A DNA stretch of 64,000 nt from an uncultured Alphaproteobacteria bacterium. Its GTDB lineage: Bacteria; Pseudomonadota; Alphaproteobacteria; Rs-D84. Numbering within the stretch: position 1 is the stretch's first letter; the number at the start of each line of letters is the position of its first letter. Below are positions 17,846 through 27,784 of the stretch, one piece after another. The notes beneath the pieces were generated by a model that did no database searches, was not told the DNA's origin, and worked only from the letters and a program-made list of their open reading frames with translations. Location: the NCBI GenBank assembly GCA_947305255.1, contig CAMZDE010000001.1, positions 32,043 through 96,042 of the forward strand, read 5' to 3'. Both the position numbers and the translations under genes were made by a program.

Positions 17846-19201
17846 CTATTTTTTCAAATATTGTATTGGATTATACGCCTTGGTTCCCTTACGGATTTCA
17901 AAATGTAATTGCGGTTTGTCAACTTTGCCCGTCTTGCCAATTTTTCCAATTTGTTGGCCGACACTGACTTTACTGCCGCGGCGCACAGACATAGAATCCA
18001 AATGCGCATACACAGTCATCCAACCATCACTATGTTGAATAATAATCAAATTGCCCATACCCTTTACTTCGTTCCCAGCATACGCCACAACACCATTTTC
18101 AGCCGCCTTAACCGGCGCCCCCAACGTCCCAGCAATATTGATACCATCATTAAACAACCCGCCGTTTTTAGCCCCATATTGCGACAAAATCTTGCCACGA
18201 ATCGGCCATGAAAATTTAGTCCCAGAACGTGCAGATATCGCCGGTAACTGTTTTTTAGGATCTGATGAAATCTTGTTTTTTGTAACCTCTTTCGTTGTTT
18301 TCACCGTCTCGAGCGCCTTAACTTTTGCATCTGGTGTTTTTTTAGAAACTTCTGTTTTCTTGTCCGATTTCACAGCACGCGTTTCAACATTATCAAATTT
18401 AGGCACTTTTAATTTTTGCCCAACCGACAATGTGAACGGACTGGAAATCTTGTTCATGACCGCCAAATCATTCACAGGAATTTCGTATTTACGCGACAAA
18501 GAATACAACGTATCGCCCGATGCAACAGTGATTTCTTGGACCGCGACACGCGTCACAGTCTTCGATTTAACTGGCATCGCTGTCACAGTTTCGCTTTTTA
18601 CCACCGCTTGTTTTGCTATCTCTTGTTGAACAGATTTTGCCGGTTCAATTTTTACATCATGCACCCCAGAAACAGGCGCACGAACCTTTAATTTTTGCCC
18701 TATTGACAACGTATAAGGCGGATTCAACGAATTCAATTTTGCTAATTCTGTCACCGTCGTATTGTTCTTTTTCGCAATAGAATACAATGTATCACCACGC
18801 ACAACCGTCATAAAATCAGCATCAACGGATTTTGATTCTGGCCTTTCATAATTTGGCACAAACAAATAGTCGTCCACAACCGCACTTTCCGATACCACGG
18901 CTTGTTTATCATTTGATACATCTGGTGCCGGCGCAATATAATCATCAATATTTGCATAGACCAAATAATCTTTGTCTGAACCATACAATTCAGGCGACGC
19001 ATACACGCCGTAATCTGTGACCGCAGAATTATATATTTCTGGTTCTGTGACCGGATCGGCCAACAAAGCCGGATAACGCGTTGAAATAAATTCGCCGATA
19101 CTGTCTGGAATCGACGAAATTTTCGGCTGTAAATCACAACCGCCCAGTGCCATAACACCGCAAATAAAACCAACACAAAAAAAGCGACGACATATCTTCA
19201 C
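17846..19201 (-). CDS. NlpD/EnvC-like LysM-M23 lipoprotein, probable amidase activator
   Basis: The 451-residue protein has a lipoprotein signal with lipobox ALGGC, a linker, two LysM repeats (VVRGDTLYSIAKKNNTTVTE near 133 and VASGDTLYSLSRKYEIPVND near 228), a lysine-rich spacer and a C-terminal LytM/M23 domain. The zinc ligands are lost: NDGIN stands where HxGxD is expected, and QLH where HLH is expected. Degenerate LytM domains of this kind (E. coli NlpD, EnvC) bind and activate cell-wall amidases in daughter-cell separation. It follows tatC on the same strand, which fits, since amidases are often Tat substrates. Confidence 0.82.
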   Translation of the reverse strand: MKICRRFFCVGFICGVMALGGCDLQPKISSIPDSIGEFISTRYPALLADPVTEPEIYNSAVTDYGVYASPELYGSDKDYLVYANIDDYIAPAPDVSNDKQAVVSESAVVDDYLFVPNYERPESKSVDADFMTVVRGDTLYSIAKKNNTTVTELAKLNSLNPPYTLSIGQKLKVRAPVSGVHDVKIEPAKSVQQEIAKQAVVKSETVTAMPVKSKTVTRVAVQEITVASGDTLYSLSRKYEIPVNDLAVMNKISSPFTLSVGQKLKVPKFDNVETRAVKSDKKTEVSKKTPDAKVKALETVKTTKEVTKNKISSDPKKQLPAISARSGTKFSWPIRGKILSQYGAKNGGLFNDGINIAGTLGAPVKAAENGVVAYAGNEVKGMGNLIIIQHSDGWMTVYAHLDSMSVRRGSKVSVGQQIGKIGKTGKVDKPQLHFEIRKGTKAYNPIQYLKK

Positions 19202-19243
19202 GTGTTGAATTATATCACAAAAAAGAGATAAATGAAACGACTA

Positions 19244-19948
19244 TCAATCACGTTTCATAAAAAACAAACTGATTTCGAACAACAACCACATCGGAACAGC
19301 CAACAAAACCTGAGATACAATATCAGGCGGCGTTAAAACAGCAGCCATAACAAAAATCATAACAATAACATATTTGCGACTGCGCTGCGCTGTTTCCTTT
19401 GACAACACGCCTGCCCTGTTCAATAACACAAAAACCAAAGGCAATTGAAACGCAACACCAAAAACCTTTAATAAACCGATTGCAAACGCCAAATATCCTT
19501 TAATAGACGGGAACAATACGATTGGCAACGTTTCAGAATTACTGATATCTATAAAGAACTTAAACACTATCGGAAATAAAATATAGAAAGCGAACGCCGC
19601 GCCAACAAAAAACAAAATCGGCGACAATAAAAATATAGGCAACAAAAATTGCTTTTCATTTTTATGCAATCCTGGGGCAACATAGGCCCAAATATGCCAC
19701 ATCAATACAGGAATCGTTATAATCATCGCGACCAATGTCGCCAAAGAAAATTGAATCATCAAACCATCTGATAATCCGGTATAAAGTAATGCCGCATCGT
19801 TCCAGACATTCATCAACGGCCGCGTTAAAAACAGTTCGACATAAGGGCTAAGTATCCAACCCAACCCAAAAGAAAAAACAAACACCAGCATCGTCCATAA
19901 CAATCTGCGACGCAATTCTGAAAAATGTTGCATCAATGTCATTTTCAT
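19244..19948 (-). CDS. tatC: Sec-independent protein translocase TatC
   Basis: The 234-residue protein has six predicted membrane segments and TatC landmarks: the N-terminal HFSELRRRLLW, the MWHIWAYVAPGLHKNEKQFLLP loop region and a C-terminal LTPPDIVSQVLLAVPMWLLFEISLF. TatC recognises twin-arginine signal peptides together with TatB. Its start overlaps the tatB stop by 4 bp. TatA is encoded separately at 31.9 kb. Confidence 0.96.
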   Translation of the reverse strand: MKMTLMQHFSELRRRLLWTMLVFVFSFGLGWILSPYVELFLTRPLMNVWNDAALLYTGLSDGLMIQFSLATLVAMIITIPVLMWHIWAYVAPGLHKNEKQFLLPIFLLSPILFFVGAAFAFYILFPIVFKFFIDISNSETLPIVLFPSIKGYLAFAIGLLKVFGVAFQLPLVFVLLNRAGVLSKETAQRSRKYVIVMIFVMAAVLTPPDIVSQVLLAVPMWLLFEISLFFMKRD

Positions 19949-20220
19949 TTGATTGCTTTTTTATTTTTTCTTTTTTTTATCTCTGGCTTGTTTCCGAAAA
20001 TATCATTGGCACCACCAACAATCAAATCATCAATTGGTTTTTCAAGTTCTATGCGATGTTGAACCTCTTCTGAAAAATCAGAAATTTTCCAAACTATTTC
20101 CCGTATATATTTGAATATTTTTGCGAAAAAGCGCATCACGACCGGCCAATTTTTTGCAGGAATAACACAAATTGCGACTAATACAATTACTAAAAATTCA
20201 GTCCAACTGATTCCAAACAT
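19945..20220 (-). CDS. tatB: Sec-independent protein translocase TatB
   Basis: The 91-residue protein has an N-terminal MFGISWTEFLVIVLVAICVI membrane segment, the proline hinge, an amphipathic helix (WPVVMRFFAKIFKYIREI) and a short basic tail. MFGI(S/G)W-E-L is the TatB signature, and the position directly before tatC supports it. The tail is shorter than in enterobacteria. Confidence 0.88.
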   Translation of the reverse strand: MFGISWTEFLVIVLVAICVIPAKNWPVVMRFFAKIFKYIREIVWKISDFSEEVQHRIELEKPIDDLIVGGANDIFGNKPEIKKRKNKKAIK

Positions 20221-20235
20221 ATTTCATAAAACCCT

Positions 20236-20850
20236 TTAATCATAAAAATCATCACCGTCATTGGTATTAACCGTTTTATGACGTGACAATTGAAAATAAT
20301 TTTTTCCAAAATCCGTCTTAGGTACCAAATCATTAAACACAACATCTGTTTTATTAGACGTCGCATCAACCACAGACCACGATTTTAACACAACCGGCGA
20401 TTTATTAAATACGACCGTCATATGCCCCAAACCTTCTTGGTCACGCAAATTCATTTTTAATGAAAAAGTATTTTTATTATTCGCAGTTTCTGAAACATTT
20501 ATATCTGCATTTTGTAAATCAATATGACGACGCACTAAAATTCCAGCCGGCGTACTGGTCAAGGGCACAGTTGTAATTTGATCCAAAGATTTATCGTAAA
20601 AATACAAATCTTTGCCATCTGCAATTAATTGAATTGGTGCATTTTTATAATCCAACCTGACCTGCCCAGGGCGCAGCATAGAGAAAGTTCCCTGCTCTGA
20701 TTTTCCATTTGCGATTTGTGTAAAACCACCTTGAAGTCCGGTAATAGAATTCAAATACTTTTCAGCCGCAACCACTAAATTTTTATCGACAGCCGCCCCC
20801 CCAGGCATCACAAACAAAGCAGCCAACAAAACAAATATTATCTTTTTCAT
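20236..20850 (-). CDS. lolA: Outer-membrane lipoprotein carrier LolA
   Basis: The 204-residue periplasmic protein has a signal peptide (MKKIIFVLLAALFVMPGGAA) and the LolA fold pattern: YLNSITGLQGGFTQI, GTFSMLRPGQVRLDY, LIADGKDLYFYDKSLDQIT and PLTSTPAGILV. LolA carries lipoproteins across the periplasm to the outer membrane. It lies between nrnA and tatB in a tightly packed minus-strand series. Confidence 0.9.
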   Translation of the reverse strand: MKKIIFVLLAALFVMPGGAAVDKNLVVAAEKYLNSITGLQGGFTQIANGKSEQGTFSMLRPGQVRLDYKNAPIQLIADGKDLYFYDKSLDQITTVPLTSTPAGILVRRHIDLQNADINVSETANNKNTFSLKMNLRDQEGLGHMTVVFNKSPVVLKSWSVVDATSNKTDVVFNDLVPKTDFGKNYFQLSRHKTVNTNDGDDFYD

Positions 20851-20853
20851 TTT

Positions 20854-21804
20854 TTACATTCCCTTAAACGCTTTGATAACCATATCATGAACCCTGTCCA
20901 AACTATCCATGACCACCGCACCCGCAGCATACAAATGCCCGCCGCCACCAAAAGATTCGGCAATTGAATTAATCGGTAATCCCTTGCTACGGAACGAAAC
21001 ACCAATTTGATTTTCTTTTTGTTCTTTCAACAACACGACATATTCAACACCACAAATTTGTGCCAATATACCCAAAACCATTTCACCACGACCGTCCAAT
21101 TTTTTATAGTCCGGTTGTCTTATCGTGGCAACGGCCAAACGCCCATGATAAAAGAATTCCGCATTGGATACAGCCTTTGATTCAACCAACACAGTTTTTC
21201 TATCTTTGTTATGCAATAAATTTGCTAAATTTGGTATATTTGCCCCAGAATCCACTAAATTCGCAGCAACACGCAATACATCGCTATGATTAACAAACTT
21301 AAAATTACCAGTATCGGTTATAATAGCCAACATCAACAAACTGATTGTATCCGCGTCCAATTCAAATTTAGCAGCATGCGCAACATCATAAATAATTTGC
21401 GATGCAGAAGCCTTTTCCGGATTATCGAAACACAAATCACCAATTGTATCATCGTTAAAATGATGATCAAATTCTATGACAAAATCCGCCGCATTAACAA
21501 ATTTTTCAGCCCCACCCAAATGCAATTTAGTTCCATAATCGACCAATATATATAAATCAAATTTTTTATTTTCAGGAACATTACCATAATATTGCACTTC
21601 TTTGCGCAAAGGCACCTTATCTAAATCACGGGGAATATTGCCATCATAAATAACAGTCGCAGTTTTATTAAAATTTAATTTAATTATCTTCATCAATGCC
21701 AACGCAGAACATATAGAATCCCCGTCTGGGTTTTTATGTCCAGATATAGCGATTGATTTCGCGTTTTTTATTTTTTCTATTAAAACATTTATCTTTTTGT
21801 TCAT
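20854..21804 (-). CDS. nrnA: DHH-family bifunctional oligoribonuclease/PAP phosphatase NrnA-like
   Basis: The 316-residue protein has the DHH-DHHA1 architecture: SGHKNPDGDSICSALAL, LVDYG, FDHHFND with the DHH motif, AIITDTGNF, and C-terminal SFGGGGHLYAAGA as in DHHA1 domains. NrnA degrades short RNA oligomers and dephosphorylates pAp. The gene overlaps recJ, another DHH phosphoesterase, by 4 bp. Confidence 0.85.
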   Translation of the reverse strand: MNKKINVLIEKIKNAKSIAISGHKNPDGDSICSALALMKIIKLNFNKTATVIYDGNIPRDLDKVPLRKEVQYYGNVPENKKFDLYILVDYGTKLHLGGAEKFVNAADFVIEFDHHFNDDTIGDLCFDNPEKASASQIIYDVAHAAKFELDADTISLLMLAIITDTGNFKFVNHSDVLRVAANLVDSGANIPNLANLLHNKDRKTVLVESKAVSNAEFFYHGRLAVATIRQPDYKKLDGRGEMVLGILAQICGVEYVVLLKEQKENQIGVSFRSKGLPINSIAESFGGGGHLYAAGAVVMDSLDRVHDMVIKAFKGM

Positions 21805-23582
21805 AATGCAATGTCTTCTAATGTAAACTGAGCGCTGACGCGGCCGTTGTATTCGTTTTCTTTTAATTTGCCTAACATCATTATTTTAGTATTTGTATTC
21901 GCATCGTCCAGTAAAAAATCACCAACCGGCGTTCCAACTAAATTAAACCCTACAAAATTCAGTTGCCCGCCATTACTGGTTCGAATTACGCCACGCAAAT
22001 GCGAACCATTACCCATTGTCGTAGCAAATTTTAACACGCCCCCCAATAAAACCAATGTCGGTTCTGGATTACATTGGCCAAACGGTGCCATCACAGATAA
22101 TTTTTTTACCAAATCCATTCCTGCACCCGCCGCATCAATTTGGGCATCAACAACAACCTCGGTAACTGGCATTTTGCCGTCTAACTGTTCGCGCACTGCG
22201 TTTTCTAAGAAATCACAAAAATCGTGTTCGTGTGCAATATCTAACGTGAAGCCTGCGGCCGTCGCATGTCCGCCACCTTCGGACAAAATCCCCGCCGACA
22301 TCGCATCATGTATAATTTTTCCTAAATCTATGGCCGGTATAGAACGCCCCGAACCGTTTATGACACCGTCCGCCTTGGTCGCGACACATGTCGGCAAATT
22401 ATATTTATCTTTCAATCGGCCGGCTATTATCCCCATAACGCCGCCATGCCAATTATCGCCACAAACAAATAAACTGCATTTACCAGATTTACAACATTGT
22501 TCTGCTTTGTTTGCAGCCTCCATCATAATCGCATTTTGAATATCGATTCGTTCTTGATTCATTTTATGCAATTTGTTTGCCAAATCATTCGCAATCAAAG
22601 GATTGTCCGTCAATAACAATTCCAGTGCAGGCGCCGCAGAATCCAACCGGCCAGCCGCATTCAAACGTGGCCCCAACGCAAACCCAACCGCATACACCGA
22701 CGGATTTTTTATACCTGCAATATTCATCAAAGTTTTCAAACCTAAATTTTGTTGCAAGCCCATAACTTTCAATCCTGTTGCAACGAAAGCACGATTTAAA
22801 TCAATCAATGGCATCGTATCGCAAATCGTCCCCAGCGCAACCAAATCAACATAGTTTAATAAATTTATAGGATTCAATTCGTTATCGAAAAATCCACGTC
22901 CCTTTAATTCACGATTTATCGAAACCAATGTCAAGAAAGCAACCCCCACACCCGCCAAATAATCCAGATTCGACGTGTCATCATCACGTTTTGGATTTAT
23001 AATCGCGTCGGCATGTGGCAAAACACTATCAGGTGAATGATGGTCGGTCACAACGACATCTAAACCCAACTGTTTGGCACGTTCAACTTCGTCTATGCCA
23101 CTGATTCCACAATCCACAGTTATTAATAAATTCGTACCGTTTTGGACCAATTGTTCTATGGCTGCAACATTCAAACCGTATCCTTCGCCTTCACGCGTAG
23201 GTAAATGCCACGAAACATCAACACCTATTGCACGCAGATATTTTACAAACACCGCGGTCGACGTAATCCCGTCAACATCATAATCGCCATAAATTGCTAT
23301 TTTTTTGTGCGCACAAATTGCGTCTGCGATAATGCGCGTTGCAACATCCATATCCTTTAATATGGACGGATTGGGCATATATTCTTTCACAGACGGATTC
23401 AAAAATCTTTTAACATCGTTATCATCAATAATACCGCGCGACATTAAAATACTTTTGACTAATTCATCTGCACTATTAAATTTCTGATTCAGATTATAAT
23501 CATCTGACACCGTCCATGACTTCCCCAGCATGGACTTTTCTACTATTCTACGCACGCTACTCTCTTTTTTTCTTATTATCAA
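21801..23582 (-). CDS. recJ: Single-stranded-DNA-specific exonuclease RecJ
   Basis: The protein of up to 593 residues has IYGDYDVDGITSTAVF, LLITVDCGIS, VVTDHHSPDSVLP, the ANPKR-like INPKRDD, LGPRLNAAGRLDSA and a DHHA1 region with GGGHATAAGFTL, all RecJ motifs. It is a 5'-3' single-strand DNA exonuclease in recombination and repair. The start is uncertain: 23582 is a TTG codon, a GTG lies at 23558 behind a GAGAG site, and the first in-frame ATG is at 23531. The family motifs all lie downstream. Confidence 0.94.
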   Translation of the reverse strand: MIIRKKESSVRRIVEKSMLGKSWTVSDDYNLNQKFNSADELVKSILMSRGIIDDNDVKRFLNPSVKEYMPNPSILKDMDVATRIIADAICAHKKIAIYGDYDVDGITSTAVFVKYLRAIGVDVSWHLPTREGEGYGLNVAAIEQLVQNGTNLLITVDCGISGIDEVERAKQLGLDVVVTDHHSPDSVLPHADAIINPKRDDDTSNLDYLAGVGVAFLTLVSINRELKGRGFFDNELNPINLLNYVDLVALGTICDTMPLIDLNRAFVATGLKVMGLQQNLGLKTLMNIAGIKNPSVYAVGFALGPRLNAAGRLDSAAPALELLLTDNPLIANDLANKLHKMNQERIDIQNAIMMEAANKAEQCCKSGKCSLFVCGDNWHGGVMGIIAGRLKDKYNLPTCVATKADGVINGSGRSIPAIDLGKIIHDAMSAGILSEGGGHATAAGFTLDIAHEHDFCDFLENAVREQLDGKMPVTEVVVDAQIDAAGAGMDLVKKLSVMAPFGQCNPEPTLVLLGGVLKFATTMGNGSHLRGVIRTSNGGQLNFVGFNLVGTPVGDFLLDDANTNTKIMMLGKLKENEYNGRVSAQFTLEDIAL

Positions 23583-23600
23583 TGATATTATAATCTAAAT

Positions 23601-25265
23601 TTATTCAAATAGCAACGGCATGATTCCATCTAAGATTGCACCTGCCGTTGGCACCGCATTCCATGCCGCGGTTTTCCACCCCCCCGATTCTTTTGTTCCT
23701 TGGGGTTCGTCCAACAAAATAAATATAATATATTGCGGCGCAGATACAGGAAACACGCCTGTGAATACGGTCACATTTCTGTTCACATCAACACGACCAT
23801 CGGCGCCACGTTTTTCCGCAGTCCCTGTTTTTCCGCCGATTTCTATTCCTTTGACACGTGCTTTCTTGGCAGTGGTTTGTTCTGCAATATTAAACATAAT
23901 TTTTCGAATATTTTCTGAAATATTTGAATCCAACACACGTTCACCGCGCACCGCACCAATACTGCGTTTCAATAACGTTGGATAGATATAAAATCCGCCA
24001 TTTGTCACCGCATTCACCGCCAACAATAAATGCATAGGTGTCACCGCAATACCGTGTCCAAAACCCGCAGTCGCCCTTTCTGTGGGTCCCCAATTTTTAT
24101 ATGTAATTGCATTTTCAGTTCTGCCAAATTCTAAATCCAACGGTCTGTCCAGATGCAGACGATGGAAAAATTCTCTTTGTGCATCATCTGGCAAATCCAG
24201 CGCAATACGTGCACTGCCCACGTTGCATGAATAAAGCATGATATCTGGGGCTTTTAATTTCTTTAACCCTTTCTTTTTTACAACATCGCGCTTAAACGAC
24301 GAAACGTCATCAATAGGTTTACGCAACGCCCGACGACCATATTTATCATAAATCATCAACGGTTCATCTATGCGATAATCTTTGTCTTGTAAATTATTTT
24401 CATATGCCAGCGCAGTATTAAATATCTTGAACACAGACCCCATTTCAAAATTATCGCGCAATAATTTGAATCGCCGTGTTTTTACAGGAATATCATTTAT
24501 ATTATTCGGATCAAAATCAGGCAATTGAACCATCGCAATCATTTCACCAGTTGTCGAATTCATCAACATTCCCATCGCGCCACGTGCGTGATATTTATTC
24601 ATTGCGATAGTCAATTGTTCATGAAAAATATTTTGAACACGCGAATCAATTGATAATTTCAAAGCATCTGTATTTTCGCGCAAATATTCGTCATATGTGT
24701 ATTCTATGCCTTCCAAGCCTCTATCTTTGCCAGCAAACCCAACAACGTGTGCAAAAACATTTCGTTGCGGATAACGACGCGTTGTAAAGATTTCTATTTC
24801 AAAGCAATCATATTTATTATTAACACTTTTGATACGGTCAATTTGTTCTTTGCCTGCATTCTTTCTGATGTATGCGCCGGCCTTTTTTGAACGAATCAGA
24901 TTTAATGCATCTTCGACACTATAATCCATAGGTGCAATTTCATGAACCAATTGCGCCACCGCATCAATATCTTTATCTTTGACACGCGGCGGATATAGTT
25001 TGATATTACCTGTTTCAATACTTTTTGTTAAAACAATTCCATTTCTATCAACGATATCTGCGCGACGTTCTATTTCTGCATTTGTCCGTCCAGATTTCAC
25101 ATAATCATTATGTTGTAATCCTAATTGAATGGTGCGCACAACAAAGCAAAGAAACAGCACAGAGAAAAATATTTTTACAATACGCAAACGATTCGCGCTA
25201 TCGCGATTAAAAATCGCACCTTTGTATTCATGTGGTAAAATATCTTGACCAATATTAAATTTCAT
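23601..25265 (-). CDS. ftsI: Peptidoglycan D,D-transpeptidase FtsI (PBP3)
   Basis: The 554-residue class B penicillin-binding protein has one N-terminal membrane segment (residues 31-47), a pedestal domain, and a transpeptidase domain with the active-site SVFK in FEMGSVFKIFN, SCN in YSCNVGSARIAL and KTG in GGKTGTAEKRG. It makes septal peptidoglycan. The start overlaps the stop of the FtsL-like gene by 4 bp. The rest of a usual dcw cluster (mraW, murE and others) is not here. Confidence 0.95.
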   Translation of the reverse strand: MKFNIGQDILPHEYKGAIFNRDSANRLRIVKIFFSVLFLCFVVRTIQLGLQHNDYVKSGRTNAEIERRADIVDRNGIVLTKSIETGNIKLYPPRVKDKDIDAVAQLVHEIAPMDYSVEDALNLIRSKKAGAYIRKNAGKEQIDRIKSVNNKYDCFEIEIFTTRRYPQRNVFAHVVGFAGKDRGLEGIEYTYDEYLRENTDALKLSIDSRVQNIFHEQLTIAMNKYHARGAMGMLMNSTTGEMIAMVQLPDFDPNNINDIPVKTRRFKLLRDNFEMGSVFKIFNTALAYENNLQDKDYRIDEPLMIYDKYGRRALRKPIDDVSSFKRDVVKKKGLKKLKAPDIMLYSCNVGSARIALDLPDDAQREFFHRLHLDRPLDLEFGRTENAITYKNWGPTERATAGFGHGIAVTPMHLLLAVNAVTNGGFYIYPTLLKRSIGAVRGERVLDSNISENIRKIMFNIAEQTTAKKARVKGIEIGGKTGTAEKRGADGRVDVNRNVTVFTGVFPVSAPQYIIFILLDEPQGTKESGGWKTAAWNAVPTAGAILDGIMPLLFE

Positions 25266-25552
25266 TGTTGCACCAACGGGATATTATCTATGTATTCAGT
25301 CTTACTGAACGAAACAATTTCCGCCTTTGGGTTTATACCGACCACAGAACCCCTTAAACTATCGGCAGACGATAGCATCGAAAACTTAGTTTGCGCCAAC
25401 GCATATTCTTGACGAGCAGTATTCATTGCGCGCCGAACGTCTCTAAGGTTTTTATTTTGTTCGCGATAACAAACCTGTAAAAACACAATCAGACAGACCA
25501 TACCTATGGCCATCACCTTTCCCAGATTAAACATTTTTTCGTCATCACGCAT
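25262..25552 (-). CDS. FtsL-like cell-division protein
   Basis: The 96-residue single-pass protein has a short cytoplasmic tail, one membrane segment (VMAIGMVCLIVFLQVCY) and a periplasmic helical part with coiled-coil character (LRDVRRAMNTARQEYALAQTK). FtsL sequences are poorly conserved. The call rests on size, topology and the place directly before ftsI. AAGGAAGG precedes the ATG. Confidence 0.65.
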   Translation of the reverse strand: MRDDEKMFNLGKVMAIGMVCLIVFLQVCYREQNKNLRDVRRAMNTARQEYALAQTKFSMLSSADSLRGSVVGINPKAEIVSFSKTEYIDNIPLVQQ

Positions 25553-25583
25553 AAAAACCTTCCTTTGCTATAATGGTATTTTA

Positions 25584-25946
25584 TCATAAATTTTTGAAAA
25601 AACTAATCATAGATTGAATACCATTCAAACGGGCCGCCCCAAAATTCAAATCCAGCCCCTTAAATTCCACGTCAAAATCAAATTTTTTTATCTCTGCATC
25701 ACTTTTACCATCAACCATAGCCAAAATAATCGCGACAATTCCACGAACCATCGCCGAATCCGCGAACCCGTAAAATTTTCCATTATAACGACAAATTTTC
25801 ACAAACGACGCACAGCCTGTAATTTCACTGCATTCTGCATTATCCGGAACAGCGGCCAAAGATTTTCCAAAATCCATAACCATTTCTAATTTTTCAACTG
25901 GATTTTCAGTTAACGACAGTGCGTATTTCATTTCATCGTATTTCAT
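25584..25946 (-). CDS. sufE: Cysteine desulfuration protein SufE
   Basis: The 120-residue protein has the SufE acceptor cysteine in SEITGCASFVKI, preceded by a helical segment and followed by DSAMVRGIVAIILAMVDGKS. SufE takes sulfur from SufS and hands it to SufB. It is 4 bp downstream of the DUF59 gene and two genes after sufS. Confidence 0.92.
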   Translation of the reverse strand: MKYDEMKYALSLTENPVEKLEMVMDFGKSLAAVPDNAECSEITGCASFVKICRYNGKFYGFADSAMVRGIVAIILAMVDGKSDAEIKKFDFDVEFKGLDLNFGAARLNGIQSMISFFKNL

Positions 25947-25950
25947 TGAT

Positions 25951-26262
25951 TTACCACCCCTGCTCTGTTAAATCTAATTCTACGCGTGCCGCTTCTGACA
26001 TACGAGATATATCCCACGCCGGATCCCAAACCAATTTAACATCAACGTCGCGTCCACCTGCAACATTCGTGACATTATCACGAACCTGATTCAAAATATC
26101 TTCCATCATAGGACATGTCGGACTGGTGAAAGTCATTTCTATATCAATATTTTTATCGGTCACAGATATATTGTATATCAACCCCAAATCCCAAACATTG
26201 ACCGGAATTTCAGGGTCATAAACTTTTTTAATTTCATCTATGATTTGTTCACGAATATCCAT
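25951..26262 (-). CDS. SUF-associated DUF59 protein (SufT/PaaD-like)
   Basis: The 103-residue MIP18-family domain has the motif YDPEIPVNVWDLGLIYN, then FTSPTCPMMEDILNQVR with the conserved cysteine, and VWDPAWDISRMSEAAR. Such proteins assist maturation of Fe-S proteins. It is encoded 1 bp after sufS and 4 bp before sufE, which fixes the context. Confidence 0.92.
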   Translation of the reverse strand: MDIREQIIDEIKKVYDPEIPVNVWDLGLIYNISVTDKNIDIEMTFTSPTCPMMEDILNQVRDNVTNVAGGRDVDVKLVWDPAWDISRMSEAARVELDLTEQGW

Positions 26263-26263
26263 A

Positions 26264-27382
26264 TTATTTCACCACCTGACGAATTGCATCAACCACATAT
26301 TTTGCATCGTCCATATTATTCCATGGCCCCACAGACAACCGAATCGATCCGTCAATTCCTAGCATTTTATGACACCACGACGCACACATATTACCAACGC
26401 GCAAACATACATCACGCGCACCCATTAACGCCCCGAAATCCAACGCATGCATACCGTCAACATAGAAAGTCAACATACACGCATCGCGCGACGTAATAAT
26501 TTTGATTTTATCGATTTCAGATAATTCATCATGCATAAACGCGATTAAATCGTGTCCCCCCGACCAACCGGTCAAAGATTCAATTGCATACGGCAAACCA
26601 CAAATTTGCGTTAACGGCAGCGTTCCCGCTTCGAATTTTTCAGGCGCACGATTCAAAACCCAATTTGATTCATCAATGATTCGATTTATCATTCCGCCAC
26701 CAAATTTATCCGGCCACCATCTTTCGACATCGCGTATATATAGCACACCAACACCGGTATCCGCGCCAATTTTATGCCCTGAAAAGACCATAAAATCACA
26801 ATTCCATTCTTTTACATCTATTTTTTCATGTGCAACATATTGCGATGCATCAACAATAGTAATAACGTCTGGATTTTTTTCACGCGCCGCCCGAATAATC
26901 GCACCGACATCTTGCGCCACACCAAAAACATTAGACATCGCCGTAATAACAAAAACATCTGTTTTCGGAATCGAATCGATTTTGATATTGAAATTTTCAT
27001 CTAAATCGACAATTACTTCACGTCCTATTTTTCCATGGCGCAATAAATTTTCCCACGGTAACCGTGCACTATGATGATCTAAATCAGATACCGCGAACGT
27101 CGAATCCACGCGATAATCTTTTTGCGTTGTTATCAAATTCACAACCCGATTTAACCCGTCGGTCGCCCCAGATGTCCAAACTATGTTTTCAGGATTTGCC
27201 CCAACAAAGGCGGCCACCGCAGCGCGCGCATCTGCAACCATATTATCAACACCGGCCGCACGTTCACAAATACCACGTCCGGCATTCGCATACCGATTCG
27301 TTAAAAAGTCTGTTTCGGCCCCTATCACGGTCTTTGGCTTTAACCATCCGGCCGCCGCGTCCATATAAACGATTTTTTTCAT
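26264..27382 (-). CDS. sufS: Cysteine desulfurase SufS
   Basis: The 372-residue aminotransferase class V protein has the PLP lysine in VFSGHKIGADTGVGVLYI, the substrate-loop cysteine in RVGNMCASWCHK, and the SVGPWNNMDDAKYVVDAI C-terminus. It releases sulfur from cysteine. Start 27382 is preferred over a longer frame because it matches the family start (KIVYMDAAAGW) and follows AAGAGAAA. It heads a sufS-sufT-sufE run that continues into ftsL-ftsI. Confidence 0.92.
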   Translation of the reverse strand: MKKIVYMDAAAGWLKPKTVIGAETDFLTNRYANAGRGICERAAGVDNMVADARAAVAAFVGANPENIVWTSGATDGLNRVVNLITTQKDYRVDSTFAVSDLDHHSARLPWENLLRHGKIGREVIVDLDENFNIKIDSIPKTDVFVITAMSNVFGVAQDVGAIIRAAREKNPDVITIVDASQYVAHEKIDVKEWNCDFMVFSGHKIGADTGVGVLYIRDVERWWPDKFGGGMINRIIDESNWVLNRAPEKFEAGTLPLTQICGLPYAIESLTGWSGGHDLIAFMHDELSEIDKIKIITSRDACMLTFYVDGMHALDFGALMGARDVCLRVGNMCASWCHKMLGIDGSIRLSVGPWNNMDDAKYVVDAIRQVVK

Positions 27383-27462
27383 ATGTGTTTTTCTCTTGCT
27401 TTTTGCTATGATTATAATAAACTGAAACGAAATATCAATAGCCAACCAAGGGAGAAAAAATA

Positions 27463-27783
27463 ATGGCATTAAAACACGCTAATGATGAAACATTTGAATC
27501 TATGTTGACATCCGGATTGACGTTGGTTGATTTTTGGGCGGCATGGTGTGGCCCATGTCAAATGTTTGGTCCAATATTCGAAGATGTCTCGGAATCCGAA
27601 AGCGACGTAAATTTTGTAAAATTTGAAATTGATGATACGAATCGTCGTATTCCTGCAAAATTCGGCATACGCAGCATCCCCAGCGTTCTGGCGTTCAAAG
27701 ACGGCGAATTAAAGGAAGCACGCACCGGATTAATGGATACGGAAACATTAACCCAATGGATTAAAGAATTAAAGGTATCGTAA
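27463..27783 (+). CDS. trxA: Thioredoxin
   Basis: The 106-residue protein has the thioredoxin fold with the active site WAAWCGPCQMFGP near residue 30, the cis-proline in RSIPSVLAFKDGE and the normal length. It reduces cytoplasmic disulfides. It lies 1 bp before the DksA-like gene in the same orientation. A TATAAT box at 27413-27418 precedes it. Confidence 0.95.
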   Translation: MALKHANDETFESMLTSGLTLVDFWAAWCGPCQMFGPIFEDVSESESDVNFVKFEIDDTNRRIPAKFGIRSIPSVLAFKDGELKEARTGLMDTETLTQWIKELKVS

Positions 27784-27784
27784 A

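Noticed and set aside
17846..19201. Degenerate M23 active site as a novelty
   Set aside because: Loss of zinc ligands is normal for NlpD/EnvC-type amidase activators, so it is reported only in the feature.
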